From Nonomuraea jabiensis (GTDB taxonomy: Bacteria > Actinomycetota > Actinomycetes > Streptosporangiales > Streptosporangiaceae), in the NCBI RefSeq assembly GCF_014204795.1, contig NZ_JACHMB010000001.1:12180501-12244500 (forward strand): a stretch of DNA of 64,000 nt, written 5' to 3'. The notes under the pieces are model-generated. The model was given only the letters and a program-made list of their open reading frames with translations. It had not been told where the DNA came from and ran no database searches. The translations under genes and the position numbers were made by a program. Of the stretch, positions 43,416 through 51,632 are shown piece by piece. Each line of letters starts with the position of its first letter. Within the stretch, counting starts at the first letter, position 1.

Positions 43416-44570
43416 TCACGGCAGGCCCACGTAGTTCTCGGCCAGGGTGGTCGCCGCCGCCTCCGAGGAGGTCACGTAGTCCAGGTACGACAGCTGCAGC
43501 CGCCGCGCGTACGGGTCCTCGTCCTCGAACGTGTGCAGCAGCGTCGTCATCCACCACGAGAAGTGCTGCGCCCGCCACACCCGTTTCAGGCACGCGTCGG
43601 AGTAGCCGTCGAGCAGCCCGGTGGAGCCGTCGGCGAAGTACGCGGCCAGGGCCTCGGTCAGCACGCGGACGTCGGCCACGGCCAGGTTGAGCCCCTTGGC
43701 GCCGGTCGGCGGCACGATGTGGGCGGCGTCGCCGGCGAGGTAGAGCCGCCCGTACTGCATGGGCTCGGCCACGAACGCCCGCATCGGCGTGACGCCCTTC
43801 TCCGTGATCTCGCCGGTCGTCAGCGTGAAGCCGGGCACGCTCTCCAGCCGGGCCTTCAGCTCGGCCCAGACGCGCTCGTCCGGCCAGTCCTCCACCCGCG
43901 CGTCCGCCGGGACCTGCAGGTAGAAGCGGCTGACGGTGGGCGAGCGCATGCTGTGCAGGGCGAAGCCGCGCTCGGTCCTGGTGTAGATCAGCTCTTCCGA
44001 CGAGGGCGCCACCCTGGCCAGGATGCCCAGCCAGGCGAAGGGATAGTCCCGCTCGTAAACGCTCAGAACGCCCTCGGGGATGGCCGGCCTGGACACGCCG
44101 TGGAAGCCGTCGCACCCGGCGATCACGTCGCAGTCGAGCCGCTCGCCGCCGAAGGTCAGGTACGGCCCAGAATCCGGCGAGTGCACCTCCACGTCCTCGA
44201 CCTCGAACCTGATGTCGCCGCCCGCCGCCAGCCTGGCCGCGATCAGGTCCTTGACCACCTCCTGCTGCCCGTACACGGTGATGGACCTGCCCGGCACGAG
44301 CTTCTCGAACGCGATGCGGTGGCCCGCGCCCCCGTACCTGAGCTCGATGCCGTGGTGCGGCAGCCCCTCGCGCAGCAGGCGCTCGCCGACGCCCGCCTCG
44401 ACCAGCGTGTCCACCGTGCCCTGCTCCAGCACCCCGGCCCGCACCCGCCGCTCGACGTAGTCGCGGCTGCGCTTCTCCAGCACCACGGAGGAGATGCCGC
44501 GCAGGTGGAGCAAGTGGGAGAGGAGCAGCCCGGCGGGGCCCGCCCCGATGATCCCGACCTGAGTTCGCAT
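43416..44570 (-). CDS. pobA: 4-hydroxybenzoate 3-monooxygenase
   Basis: 384 residues, close to the 394 of classic PobA. FAD motifs: GIIGAGPAGLLLSHLLHLRG (GxGxxG), the mid-chain CDVIAGCDGFHGVSRPAIPE (DG motif) and LAGDAAHIVPPTGAKGLNLA (GD motif). The RVRAGVLEQGTVDTLVEAGV stretch is characteristic of PHBH. It makes protocatechuate from 4-hydroxybenzoate using NAD(P)H and O2. It is the first gene of the operon and is divergent from an IclR regulator, with a 17-bp palindrome between them. The start lacks a strong ribosome binding site. Confidence 0.95.
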   Translation of the reverse strand: MRTQVGIIGAGPAGLLLSHLLHLRGISSVVLEKRSRDYVERRVRAGVLEQGTVDTLVEAGVGERLLREGLPHHGIELRYGGAGHRIAFEKLVPGRSITVYGQQEVVKDLIAARLAAGGDIRFEVEDVEVHSPDSGPYLTFGGERLDCDVIAGCDGFHGVSRPAIPEGVLSVYERDYPFAWLGILARVAPSSEELIYTRTERGFALHSMRSPTVSRFYLQVPADARVEDWPDERVWAELKARLESVPGFTLTTGEITEKGVTPMRAFVAEPMQYGRLYLAGDAAHIVPPTGAKGLNLAVADVRVLTEALAAYFADGSTGLLDGYSDACLKRVWRAQHFSWWMTTLLHTFEDEDPYARRLQLSYLDYVTSSEAAATTLAENYVGLP

Positions 44571-44612
44571 GAGGGAAGCATGCTGCCTTGACCGGGATTG
44601 GCCGAGATCCTG

Positions 44613-44629
44613 CTTCCACTCAGTGGAAG
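44613..44629. promoter_or_regulatory. Palindromic operator between pobA and IclR gene
   Basis: CTTCCACT, a central C and AGTGGAAG form a perfect 17-bp palindrome between the divergent starts of pobA (44570) and the IclR regulator (44639). Size and place fit an IclR-family operator. Confidence 0.7.
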
Positions 44630-44638
44630 AATGGCTCC

Positions 44639-45406
44639 ATGGCAGGCGGGGCCCGGGAGGGCGGGCGCTCGGTGACGTCCAAGGTGCTGGCCATCCTGGG
44701 CGCGTTCGACTCCGCGCATCCGCAGCTCACGCTGACCGACGTGGCCCGGCGCAGCGGGCTGCCGCTGAGCACGGCGCACCGGCTGGTGGCCGAGCTGGAG
44801 GAGTGGCAGGCGCTGAGCCGCGCGCCGGACGGGCGGCTGCGGGTGGGGCTGCGGCTGTGGGAGCTGGGCCAGCTCGCGCCCGGCCGGCTCCAGGACCTGG
44901 CCCATCCGTGGCTGCAGGAGCTGTTCGCGACCACGCGCGAGAACGTGCACCTGGCCGTGCGCGACGGGCTGGAGGTGCTGTACGTGGACAAGGTGTACGG
45001 CCGGCGGGCGGTGCCGATCGTGTCGCGGACGGGCGGCCGGCTGCCGATGCACCCGACGGGCGTGGGCAAGGCGCTGCTGGCGTACGAGCCGGACTGGTTC
45101 GTGAAGTCCTACCTGGCACGCAAGCTCGAACGGCCCACCCCGCACACGATCACCGAGCCGGGCCGGCTGGCCAGGGAGCTGGCCGTCGTGCGGGCCCAGG
45201 GCTACGCGCTGACGTACGAGGAGATGACGCTGGGCACCTGCTCGGCGGCGGCGCCGATCCTGGTGGGCGGGCGGCCGGTGGCGGCCGTCGGCATCGTGCT
45301 GTCCTCGCGGCGCGCCCGCGAGCTGCCCCAGCTCATCGATCCCCTGCTGGGCACCGCGGCGGCGATCGCGAAGGCTACTCCCCCAGCCGCTGGATCCGGT
45401 CCTTGA
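44639..45406 (+). CDS. IclR family regulator of the pob-pca operon
   Basis: 255 residues from the ATG at 44639; a TTG at 44588 would place the operator inside the gene. The N-terminal winged helix is SKVLAILGAFDSAHPQLTLT, DVARRSGLPLSTAHRLVAEL. The IclR effector domain follows: VHLAVRDGLEVLYVDKVYGR, GGRLPMHPTGVGKALLAYEP, GYALTYEEMTLGTCSAAAPI and VAAVGIVLSS. Members PcaR/PobR control exactly these genes (family knowledge). The 3' end overlaps the convergent TPP-enzyme gene by 32 bp. Confidence 0.93.
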   Translation: MAGGAREGGRSVTSKVLAILGAFDSAHPQLTLTDVARRSGLPLSTAHRLVAELEEWQALSRAPDGRLRVGLRLWELGQLAPGRLQDLAHPWLQELFATTRENVHLAVRDGLEVLYVDKVYGRRAVPIVSRTGGRLPMHPTGVGKALLAYEPDWFVKSYLARKLERPTPHTITEPGRLARELAVVRAQGYALTYEEMTLGTCSAAAPILVGGRPVAAVGIVLSSRRARELPQLIDPLLGTAAAIAKATPPAAGSGP

Positions 45407-47135
45407 ACAGGGTCGTGGCGATGGCCGCCTTGTGCGGCTGGCCCTTGAGGAACGCCTGCGCGAAGTTCTTCGCCTGCTCGTAGGAGACCTTGGCCGGCAT
45501 GGGCGGCTCGTTCGGGTTCACGTCCACGTCCACCAGCGCCGGGCCGTCATGGGCGAGCGCCTGCCCGATCGCCATGGCGACGTCCTCCGACTTGGTGACC
45601 TTGGCCCCGAACCCGCCGCACGACCTCGCCCAGGCCGAGAAGTCGGCCTCCGGCTCGGGGAAGCGCACCCCGTGCTCCGGATAGCCGAGCACCATCTGCT
45701 CCCAGAGGATCTGCCCGAGCGAGTTGTTGTTGTTGATGATCACCTTGACCGGCAGCCGCTGCTGGACCGCCGTCAGGAACTCGCCCATCAGCATCGTGAA
45801 CCCGCCGTCGCCGACGTACGCGATGACCTGGCGCCCCGGGTAGGCGTGCTGCATGGCGATGGCGTACGGCAGCCCCGGCGCCATCGTCGCCAGCGTCCCG
45901 GACAGGTAGAACCGGCGCTCGCCGCGGATCGTCCAGTGCCGAGCGGCCCAGGTGGCGATGGTGCCGCTGTCACAGGTCAGGATGGCGTCGTCGGTGGCGA
46001 GCTCGTCCACGATGGACACGACGTACTGCGGCGCGATGGGATCCCGGTCGGGGTTCTCCAGAGCGTCCATGTCGGCCCGCCACTTATCCATCATTTCCTG
46101 ATATTTCCTTAGATGGGCGGTGCGGTCGCGGGCGTTGAGCAGCGGCAGCAGGGCCCGCAGCCCCTCCTTCGCGTCGCACACCACGGGCACGTCGGTCGCG
46201 ATCCGCGCCCCCGCCCTGGTCGGGTCCGCCTCGAACTGCACCACCCGCGCCTGCTCCGGCAGGAACTTGGAGTAGGGGAAGTTCGTGCCGACCATGAAGA
46301 GCACGTCGGCCTCGTCCATCAGCTCCTCGCTCGGCCGGGTGCCGAGCAGCCCGATCCCGCCGGTCGTGTACGGCGAGTCGTCCGGGATGACCGCCTTGCC
46401 GGGCAGCGTCTTGGCCACGGGCGCGCCGAGCGCCTCGGCCACGGCCAGCACCTCCTCCCGGGCGTGCAGCGCCCCCTGCCCGACGAGCATGGCGGGGCGC
46501 CGGGCGTTGTTGAGCACCTCGGCCGCCCATTCGACGTCCTCCTGGCGCGGCAGGCCGGACGGGCGCAGGTAGACGGGCGCGGTCTCCGGCAGCCGCGCCG
46601 GGGCCACGGTCCGGTACGGGGCCATCCCCGCCTCGGCCACCTGCAGGTCGTTGGGCAGCGTGAGATGGGCGACCCCGCGCCGCGCGTAGGCGGTCCTGAT
46701 CGCCAGGTCCACCAGCGAGGGCAGCTGCGCCGGGTTGGTGATCATCATGTTGTACTCGGCCACGTCCTCGTACAGCCGGTCGAGGTGCACCTCCTGCTGG
46801 TAGCCGGTGCCCAGCACGGACGTCTCCTGCATGCCCGTGATCGCCAGCACCGGCACGTGGTCCAGCTTGGCGTCGTAGAGGCCGTTGAGCAGGTGGATGC
46901 CGCCGGGCCCCGAGGTGGCCAGGCACACGCCGATCCGGCCGGTGGCCTTGGCGTAGCCGGTGGCCATGAAGGCGGCCGCCTCCTCGTGGTGGACGAGGAC
47001 GAAGCGCACGCGGTCACGGTGGCGCCGCAGCCCTTCCATGATGCCGTTGATGCCGTCGCCCGGCATGCCGAAAACGGTGTCGACACCCCACTCGGCGAGC
47101 CGCTCTACCAGGGATTCCGCTGCGATTCGAGCCAT
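45375..47135 (-). CDS. Thiamine-diphosphate enzyme, pyruvate oxidase/dehydrogenase (quinone) type
   Basis: 586 residues with all three TPP-enzyme domains. The N-terminal Pyr domain has GVDTVFGMPGDGINGIME and the catalytic Glu in VLVHHEEAAAFMATGYAK; the central domain carries PAMLVGQGALHAREEVLAVA; the PP domain has the Mg/TPP motif GDGGFTMLMGEFLTAV ending in NNNN. PoxB-like enzymes (pyruvate to acetate and CO2, electrons to quinone) keep FAD and a C-terminal membrane-binding tail; here the tail AQAFLKGQPHKAAIATTLF fits. Acetolactate synthase is less likely from the context. It lies convergent to the IclR gene. Confidence 0.9.
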   Translation of the reverse strand: MARIAAESLVERLAEWGVDTVFGMPGDGINGIMEGLRRHRDRVRFVLVHHEEAAAFMATGYAKATGRIGVCLATSGPGGIHLLNGLYDAKLDHVPVLAITGMQETSVLGTGYQQEVHLDRLYEDVAEYNMMITNPAQLPSLVDLAIRTAYARRGVAHLTLPNDLQVAEAGMAPYRTVAPARLPETAPVYLRPSGLPRQEDVEWAAEVLNNARRPAMLVGQGALHAREEVLAVAEALGAPVAKTLPGKAVIPDDSPYTTGGIGLLGTRPSEELMDEADVLFMVGTNFPYSKFLPEQARVVQFEADPTRAGARIATDVPVVCDAKEGLRALLPLLNARDRTAHLRKYQEMMDKWRADMDALENPDRDPIAPQYVVSIVDELATDDAILTCDSGTIATWAARHWTIRGERRFYLSGTLATMAPGLPYAIAMQHAYPGRQVIAYVGDGGFTMLMGEFLTAVQQRLPVKVIINNNNSLGQILWEQMVLGYPEHGVRFPEPEADFSAWARSCGGFGAKVTKSEDVAMAIGQALAHDGPALVDVDVNPNEPPMPAKVSYEQAKNFAQAFLKGQPHKAAIATTLFKDRIQRLGE

Positions 47136-47221
47136 GGGCCCGCCCTACCCGGCTCCGCGGCCCGCAGACGCTTTTACCAGATTCCTTGTCATTTCTGGAC
47201 ATTCGCGGGTAGAGGGGCGTC

Positions 47222-48115
47222 ATGCGCATTCTGGTCACGGGAGCAACGGGCACGCTGGGCGGGGCCCTGGTGCCCGCACTGCTCAGGTCGGGCCACCGGG
47301 TGCGGGCGCTGAGCCGTACCAAGCGCGAGGACCGCGGGAACGTCGAGTGGGTGTGGGGCGACCTCGTCTCCGGCAACGGCCTCGCGGAGGCCGTGCGCGA
47401 CGTGGACGTCATCGCGCACCTCGCCACCGGCGGCCGCAAGGGGCGCGGCGCCGTGGACGTGACCGGCACGCGCAAGCTGGTCGCCGCCGCCCGCCAGGCG
47501 GGCTACCCGCACCTGCTGTACACCTCGTGCGTCGGGGCCGACAGCGTGGCCAGCGGCCACCTGCGGCACAAGCTGGAGGCGGAACGGCTGGTCTGCGAGA
47601 GCGAGCTGGGCTGGACGATCCTCCGCTCCACCCACTTCCACCAGGCGCTCGACCGGCGGCTGAGCGACTTCGAGTCGCTCCCCGTGCTCGCCGTGGACCG
47701 CTCGATGCCCTGGCAGCCGGTCCACACGGGCGAGGTGGCGGCCCGCCTCAACGAGCTGATCGCCGCGGGCCCCGCGATGGACGAGCTCGAGTACGGCGGC
47801 CCCCAGGTGCTCAACACGGAGGAACTGGTCAGGACCTGGCTGCAGGCCAAGGGCCTGCACCGCCCCTGCCTGCCCGTGCGCTTCCCCGGCAGCCTGTACG
47901 CGGCCCAGCGCGCCGGCGAGCTGCTGACCGACGCCGAGCCCAAGGGCCGGATCACCTGGCACGACCACCTCTTCCCGGCGTCGGTCGAGCTCTCCGACGA
48001 CTTCGCCTCGGAGCACACCGCCTCGCCCACCAGCCCCGCCAACCAGCCGGAGCAGGACCCCGACCTGCACGTCTACGGGGGCGACGAGGGCTACGAGCGC
48101 CCCACTCGCGGCTGA
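47222..48115 (+). CDS. NAD(P)-binding atypical SDR (NmrA-like)
   Basis: 297 residues, with AGGGG before the ATG. The Rossmann motif MRILVTGATGTLGGALVPAL (GxxGxxG) opens the protein, followed by VDVIAHLATGGRKGRGAVDV, YTSCVGADSVASGHLRHKL, LGWTILRSTHFHQALDRRLS and a C-terminal substrate region. There is no YxxxK pair in the normal place, so it belongs to the atypical/NmrA-like group that often senses or reduces quinones. It is divergent from the TPP enzyme. Confidence 0.88.
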   Translation: MRILVTGATGTLGGALVPALLRSGHRVRALSRTKREDRGNVEWVWGDLVSGNGLAEAVRDVDVIAHLATGGRKGRGAVDVTGTRKLVAAARQAGYPHLLYTSCVGADSVASGHLRHKLEAERLVCESELGWTILRSTHFHQALDRRLSDFESLPVLAVDRSMPWQPVHTGEVAARLNELIAAGPAMDELEYGGPQVLNTEELVRTWLQAKGLHRPCLPVRFPGSLYAAQRAGELLTDAEPKGRITWHDHLFPASVELSDDFASEHTASPTSPANQPEQDPDLHVYGGDEGYERPTRG

Positions 48116-48121
48116 CTCCTT

Positions 48122-48204
48122 TTACGTAGTCGTTACGTAACTCCCTCTTGCTGGGCATTCGGCTACCTATGTACGGTCCTTTCATTGCCACTTAACAACT
48201 TGTT
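48122..48204 (+). promoter_or_regulatory. Palindrome-rich region upstream of XRE-cupin gene
   Basis: Two TACGTA palindromes lie at 48123-48128 and 48134-48139, one helical turn (11 bp) apart, and AACAACTTGTT (48194-48204) is an 11-bp inverted repeat 24 bp before the XRE-cupin start. These are candidate autoregulatory sites. Confidence 0.45.
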
Positions 48205-48228
48205 CAGTGCAGCCAATCGAGAGGTTCG

Positions 48229-48807
48229 ATGACGGAGTCGGAGAACGCCCGCTTGGGTGCGCGAATCCGCGCCTACCGCAACATGCGCCGCATGACCGTG
48301 CGCGCACTCGCGGCGGAGGCCAGGGCGAGCGCGAGCTTCATCAGCCAGCTGGAGCGCGGGCAGACCAGCTCCAGCATCGGGATGCTCAGGCGAATAGCCT
48401 CGGCTCTCGGTCTCACGGTCGCGGATCTGTTCAACGAGGAGGACGAGGTCGGCCACCGCGTGGTGCGCCGCGACGCGCGTCCGGAGCTGCACACGGCTCC
48501 CGGCACGCGCAAGTTCCTGATCTCCCAGCGTCCGCTCCAGAACGTGGAGGTGTACGCCGGGGAGTTCGATCCGGGCTCGTCCACCGGGGACGAACCGTAC
48601 ACCCACGGCGACTCCCAGGAGATCTTCCTGGTCATCCGCGGGCGGATCACTCTCTGGCTCGGCCCCAACGGCTCCGCCGCCGCACACGTGCTGGAGCCCG
48701 GGGACAGCGTGGAGTACCGCACGTCGGTCCCCCACCGGATCGTCAACGAGAGCGACGAGACCGCCGAGGTCCTCTGGACGGTCGCCCCGCCTACCACATC
48801 CTCCTGA
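48229..48807 (+). CDS. XRE-cupin regulator (PuuR-like) of polyamine genes
   Basis: 192 residues. The HTH spans about 8-65 (LGARIRAYRNMRRMTVRALA, ASASFISQLERGQTSSSIGM, LRRIASALGLTVADLF). A cupin_2 barrel spans about 95-185 (VEVYAGEFDPGSSTGDEPYT, HGDSQEIFLVIRGRITLWLG, VLEPGDSVEYRTSVPHRIVN). This architecture is that of PuuR, which represses putrescine use and releases on ligand binding (family knowledge). It starts a same-strand run of polyamine transport and oxidation genes 33 bp upstream of potD. Confidence 0.92.
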   Translation: MTESENARLGARIRAYRNMRRMTVRALAAEARASASFISQLERGQTSSSIGMLRRIASALGLTVADLFNEEDEVGHRVVRRDARPELHTAPGTRKFLISQRPLQNVEVYAGEFDPGSSTGDEPYTHGDSQEIFLVIRGRITLWLGPNGSAAAHVLEPGDSVEYRTSVPHRIVNESDETAEVLWTVAPPTTSS

Positions 48808-48840
48808 GCCCCAGCCATACCTGCCAACAAGGGGGAACCC

Positions 48841-49959
48841 ATGCCGAAGCACCCAGCGCGACTGGCCGCCACGGCCGGTGTCGCGGCTTCGCTCCTGCTC
48901 GCGACCGCCTGCGGAGCCGGCTCGGCGACGCCCGCCTCGATCGACCTCGGGTCGGGGCCCGCCAAGTCGGGCACGATCAAGAAGGACGCGTTGAGCGGCG
49001 TCAACATGACCTTCGTCTCCTACGGAGGCGTCTACCAGGAGGGCCAGCAGAAGGCGGCGGTGGACCCGTTCGCCCAGGAGTCGGGCGCCAAGATCCTCCA
49101 GGACGGCCCCACCGACTACGCCAAGATCAAGGCCCAGGTCGACTCCTCCAACGTCACCTGGGACGTGATCGACTCCGACTCCATCTGGGCCGAGGCCCAG
49201 TGCGGCAAGCTGCTCCAGCCGCTGGACTACTCGATCATCGACAAGTCCAAGGTCCCCGAGGGCCTGTCCGGCCAGTGCACCGTCCCCGCGATGCAGTACG
49301 GCATGGTGCTCGTCTACAACAAGGACAAGTTCGGCGCCAACCCGCCCAAGGGCTGGAAGGACTTCTTCGACACGACGAAGTTCCCCGGCAAGCGCGCCAT
49401 CTCCGGCAACCCCGGCGACTCGGCGCCCGGCCCGTTCGAGGGCGCGCTGATCGCCGACGGCGTGGCGCCCGACCAGCTCTACCCGCTGGACGTCGACCGG
49501 GCCACCAAGAAGCTGCAGTCGGTCCGCTCCAACCTGGTCTTCTGGAAGACCGGCGCGGAGGCCCAGCAGTTGCTGGAGTCCGGCGAGGTGGACATGGGGA
49601 TGGTCTGGAGCGGCCGGGCCTACGCCGCCGTCAAGAACGGCGCGCCGTTCCAGGTCGCCTGGGACCAGTGGATGCCGATCATGGACTCGCTGGCCGTGCC
49701 CAAGAACGCCAAGAACCCGAAGGCGTCGATGGCGCTGATCAACTACTACCTGGGCGCCCAGCAGCAGGCCAAGCTCACGGAGCTGACCTCGTACTCGCCG
49801 ATCAACACCGACGCCAAGCCGAGCCTCGACCAGACCGGCCAGGCGTTCCTGACCACCGCTCCGGGCGTGCCGGAGAAGGCACTCAAGATCGACTCCAAGT
49901 GGTGGGCCGAACACCAGCCGGAGATGATCGAGAAGTGGTCGGCCTGGCTCGGCGGCTGA
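48841..49959 (+). CDS. potD: Spermidine/putrescine-binding lipoprotein (PotD-like)
   Basis: 372 residues, with AAGGGGGA before the ATG. The lipoprotein signal is [20 protein letters not shown] with Cys as first mature residue. The SBP_bac fold is recognisable from NMTFVSYGGVYQEGQQKAAV, ILQDGPTDYAKIKAQVDSSN, WDVIDSDSIWAEAQCGKLL, MQYGMVLVYNKDKFG and the PotD-like MGMVWSGRAYAAVKNGAPF. It captures polyamine outside the membrane for the permeases encoded next. The gene symbol is by family and context. Confidence 0.9.
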   Translation: MPKHPARLAATAGVAASLLLATACGAGSATPASIDLGSGPAKSGTIKKDALSGVNMTFVSYGGVYQEGQQKAAVDPFAQESGAKILQDGPTDYAKIKAQVDSSNVTWDVIDSDSIWAEAQCGKLLQPLDYSIIDKSKVPEGLSGQCTVPAMQYGMVLVYNKDKFGANPPKGWKDFFDTTKFPGKRAISGNPGDSAPGPFEGALIADGVAPDQLYPLDVDRATKKLQSVRSNLVFWKTGAEAQQLLESGEVDMGMVWSGRAYAAVKNGAPFQVAWDQWMPIMDSLAVPKNAKNPKASMALINYYLGAQQQAKLTELTSYSPINTDAKPSLDQTGQAFLTTAPGVPEKALKIDSKWWAEHQPEMIEKWSAWLGG

Positions 49960-49965
49960 TCGCGC

Positions 49966-50841
49966 ATGGCCTCCACCCTGCAGGCGGTCGCCCCGCCCGC
50001 CGCCGCCAGGCAGCCGGCGGACCCTGAGCGCCGCCCGGCGCTCCTGGTCCTGCCGGCGCTGGTGGCGCTCGCCGTCTTCTTCCTGTTTCCGCTGATCTCG
50101 ATGGTGATCAGCGCGTTCACCGATCCGGTGCCCGGTCTGGGCAACTTCACCTGGTTCTTCAGCGAGTCCCAGAACCTGCGCGTGCTCGGCCGCACGTTCA
50201 CCACCGCCCTGTGGGTGACGGTGGTCGCGCTGATCCTGTCGTACCCGTACGCGTACGCCATGACGATCGCCGGCACGCGGGCCAGGGCCGTGCTGACGCT
50301 GCTGGTGCTGGTGCCGTTCTGGACCAGCCTGATGGTGCGGACCTTCGCGTGGGTGATCCTGCTGCAGGACACCGGCGTGGTGAACGACCTGCTGGGCACC
50401 ATCGGACTGGGTCCGTTCAGCCTGATCCGCACCCAGACGGGCGTCGTGATCGGGATGGTGCAGCTGCTGATGCCGTTCATGGTGCTGCCGCTCTACGCGG
50501 TGATGAGCGGGATCGACCGGCGGCTGCTCACCGCGGCGGGCAGCATGGGAGCGCGGCCCGTCAAGGCGTTCCTCGACGTCTACGTGCCGCTGTCGCTGCC
50601 CGGGGTGTCGGCGGGGTGCCTGACGGTGTTCATCAGCGCGCTCGGGTTCTACGTCACGCCCGCGCTGCTCGGCTCCCCCACCGACGCGCTGCTGTCGCAG
50701 CAGATCTTCACGCAGGTCAACGGCCTGCTGAAATGGGGGCGCGGCGGCGCCATGGGCGTGGTCCTGCTCGGGCTCACGCTGGCCATGATCGCGCTGCTGG
50801 CGGTCACGCTGCGCCGCGCCGGGAAGAAGGTGACCGGATGA
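49966..50841 (+). CDS. potB: Polyamine ABC permease (PotB-like)
   Basis: 291 residues, starting 6 bp after potD. Six hydrophobic segments (ALLVLPALVALAVFFLFPLI, TALWVTVVALILSYPYAYAM and others) and the BPD_transp EAA-like loop AAGSMGARPVKAFLDVYVPL, which contacts the ATPase, are present. It forms half of the membrane channel. Its stop overlaps the next ATG (ATGA). Confidence 0.93.
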   Translation: MASTLQAVAPPAAARQPADPERRPALLVLPALVALAVFFLFPLISMVISAFTDPVPGLGNFTWFFSESQNLRVLGRTFTTALWVTVVALILSYPYAYAMTIAGTRARAVLTLLVLVPFWTSLMVRTFAWVILLQDTGVVNDLLGTIGLGPFSLIRTQTGVVIGMVQLLMPFMVLPLYAVMSGIDRRLLTAAGSMGARPVKAFLDVYVPLSLPGVSAGCLTVFISALGFYVTPALLGSPTDALLSQQIFTQVNGLLKWGRGGAMGVVLLGLTLAMIALLAVTLRRAGKKVTG

Positions 50842-51632
50842 GCGCCCGGATCGGACGCGGGGCGCTGTGGGCGTTCTGCGCGCTGGTCGGCGTCTGGCTG
50901 GTGGCCCCTGCGATGATCGTGGTGCCGCTCAGCTTCACCTCGAAGGCGTCGCTCAAGTTCCCGCCGGACGGCTGGTCCACCCGCTGGTACGAGCACTTCT
51001 TCGGCGACCCGGCCTGGATGTCGGCCCTGTGGACCTCGCTGGAGGTCGGCCTGCTGGTCACCGTGGTCGCCACCGCGCTCGGCACGGCGGCGGCGCTCGG
51101 CCTGACCAGGGCCAGGATGCGCGGGCTCGCGCTGCTCCAGGGGTCGATGCTGGCCCCGATGATCGTGCCCGGGGTCGTGCTGGCCATCGGCGTCTACGCC
51201 GTGTTCCTGAAGCTGCAGCTCGTCGGGACGCTCATGGGCTTCGTCATGGCGCACACCGTGCTGGCGCTGCCGTTCGTGATGATCCCGGTGACCGCGTCGC
51301 TGAGCGGGTTCGACCGGCGGCTGGAGAGCGCGGCGGCCAGCCTGGGCGCCGGCCGCTGGACCACCTTCCGCACCGTGACGCTGCCGCTGGTCGCCCCCGG
51401 CGTGGCCGCGGGCGCGCTGTTCGCGTTCGTCACGAGCTTCGACGAGGTGGTCGTCTCGCTGTTCATCCAGAGCCCCTACCTGCAGACCCTGCCGGTGAAG
51501 ATGTACGCGAGCGTCACCCGCGAGACCGACCCGACCATCGCCGCGGCGGCCACGATGATCATCGTGCTGACCACGAGCCTCGTCCTGATCGCCACCTTCT
51601 TCGTCGCCCGGAGGTCACGTGCCCACCAGTAA
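50838..51632 (+). CDS. potC: Polyamine ABC permease (PotC-like)
   Basis: 264 residues from the ATG at 50838, overlapping the potB stop by 4 nt; a much longer upstream frame is not used. Membrane helices include GALWAFCALVGVWLVAPAMI, and the EAA loop is SAAASLGAGRWTTFRTVTLP. ASFDEVVVSLFIQSPYLQTL near the end is the typical PotC motif region (read here as TSFDEVVVSLFIQ). It is the second half of the channel, coupled to potA by a 14-bp overlap. Confidence 0.93.
   Translation: MSARIGRGALWAFCALVGVWLVAPAMIVVPLSFTSKASLKFPPDGWSTRWYEHFFGDPAWMSALWTSLEVGLLVTVVATALGTAAALGLTRARMRGLALLQGSMLAPMIVPGVVLAIGVYAVFLKLQLVGTLMGFVMAHTVLALPFVMIPVTASLSGFDRRLESAAASLGAGRWTTFRTVTLPLVAPGVAAGALFAFVTSFDEVVVSLFIQSPYLQTLPVKMYASVTRETDPTIAAAATMIIVLTTSLVLIATFFVARRSRAHQ

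Noticed and set aside
42141-44591. 816-codon plus-strand frame over pcaB and pobA
   Set aside because: Antisense to two enzymes with complete active sites; low-complexity Arg/Gly/His text.
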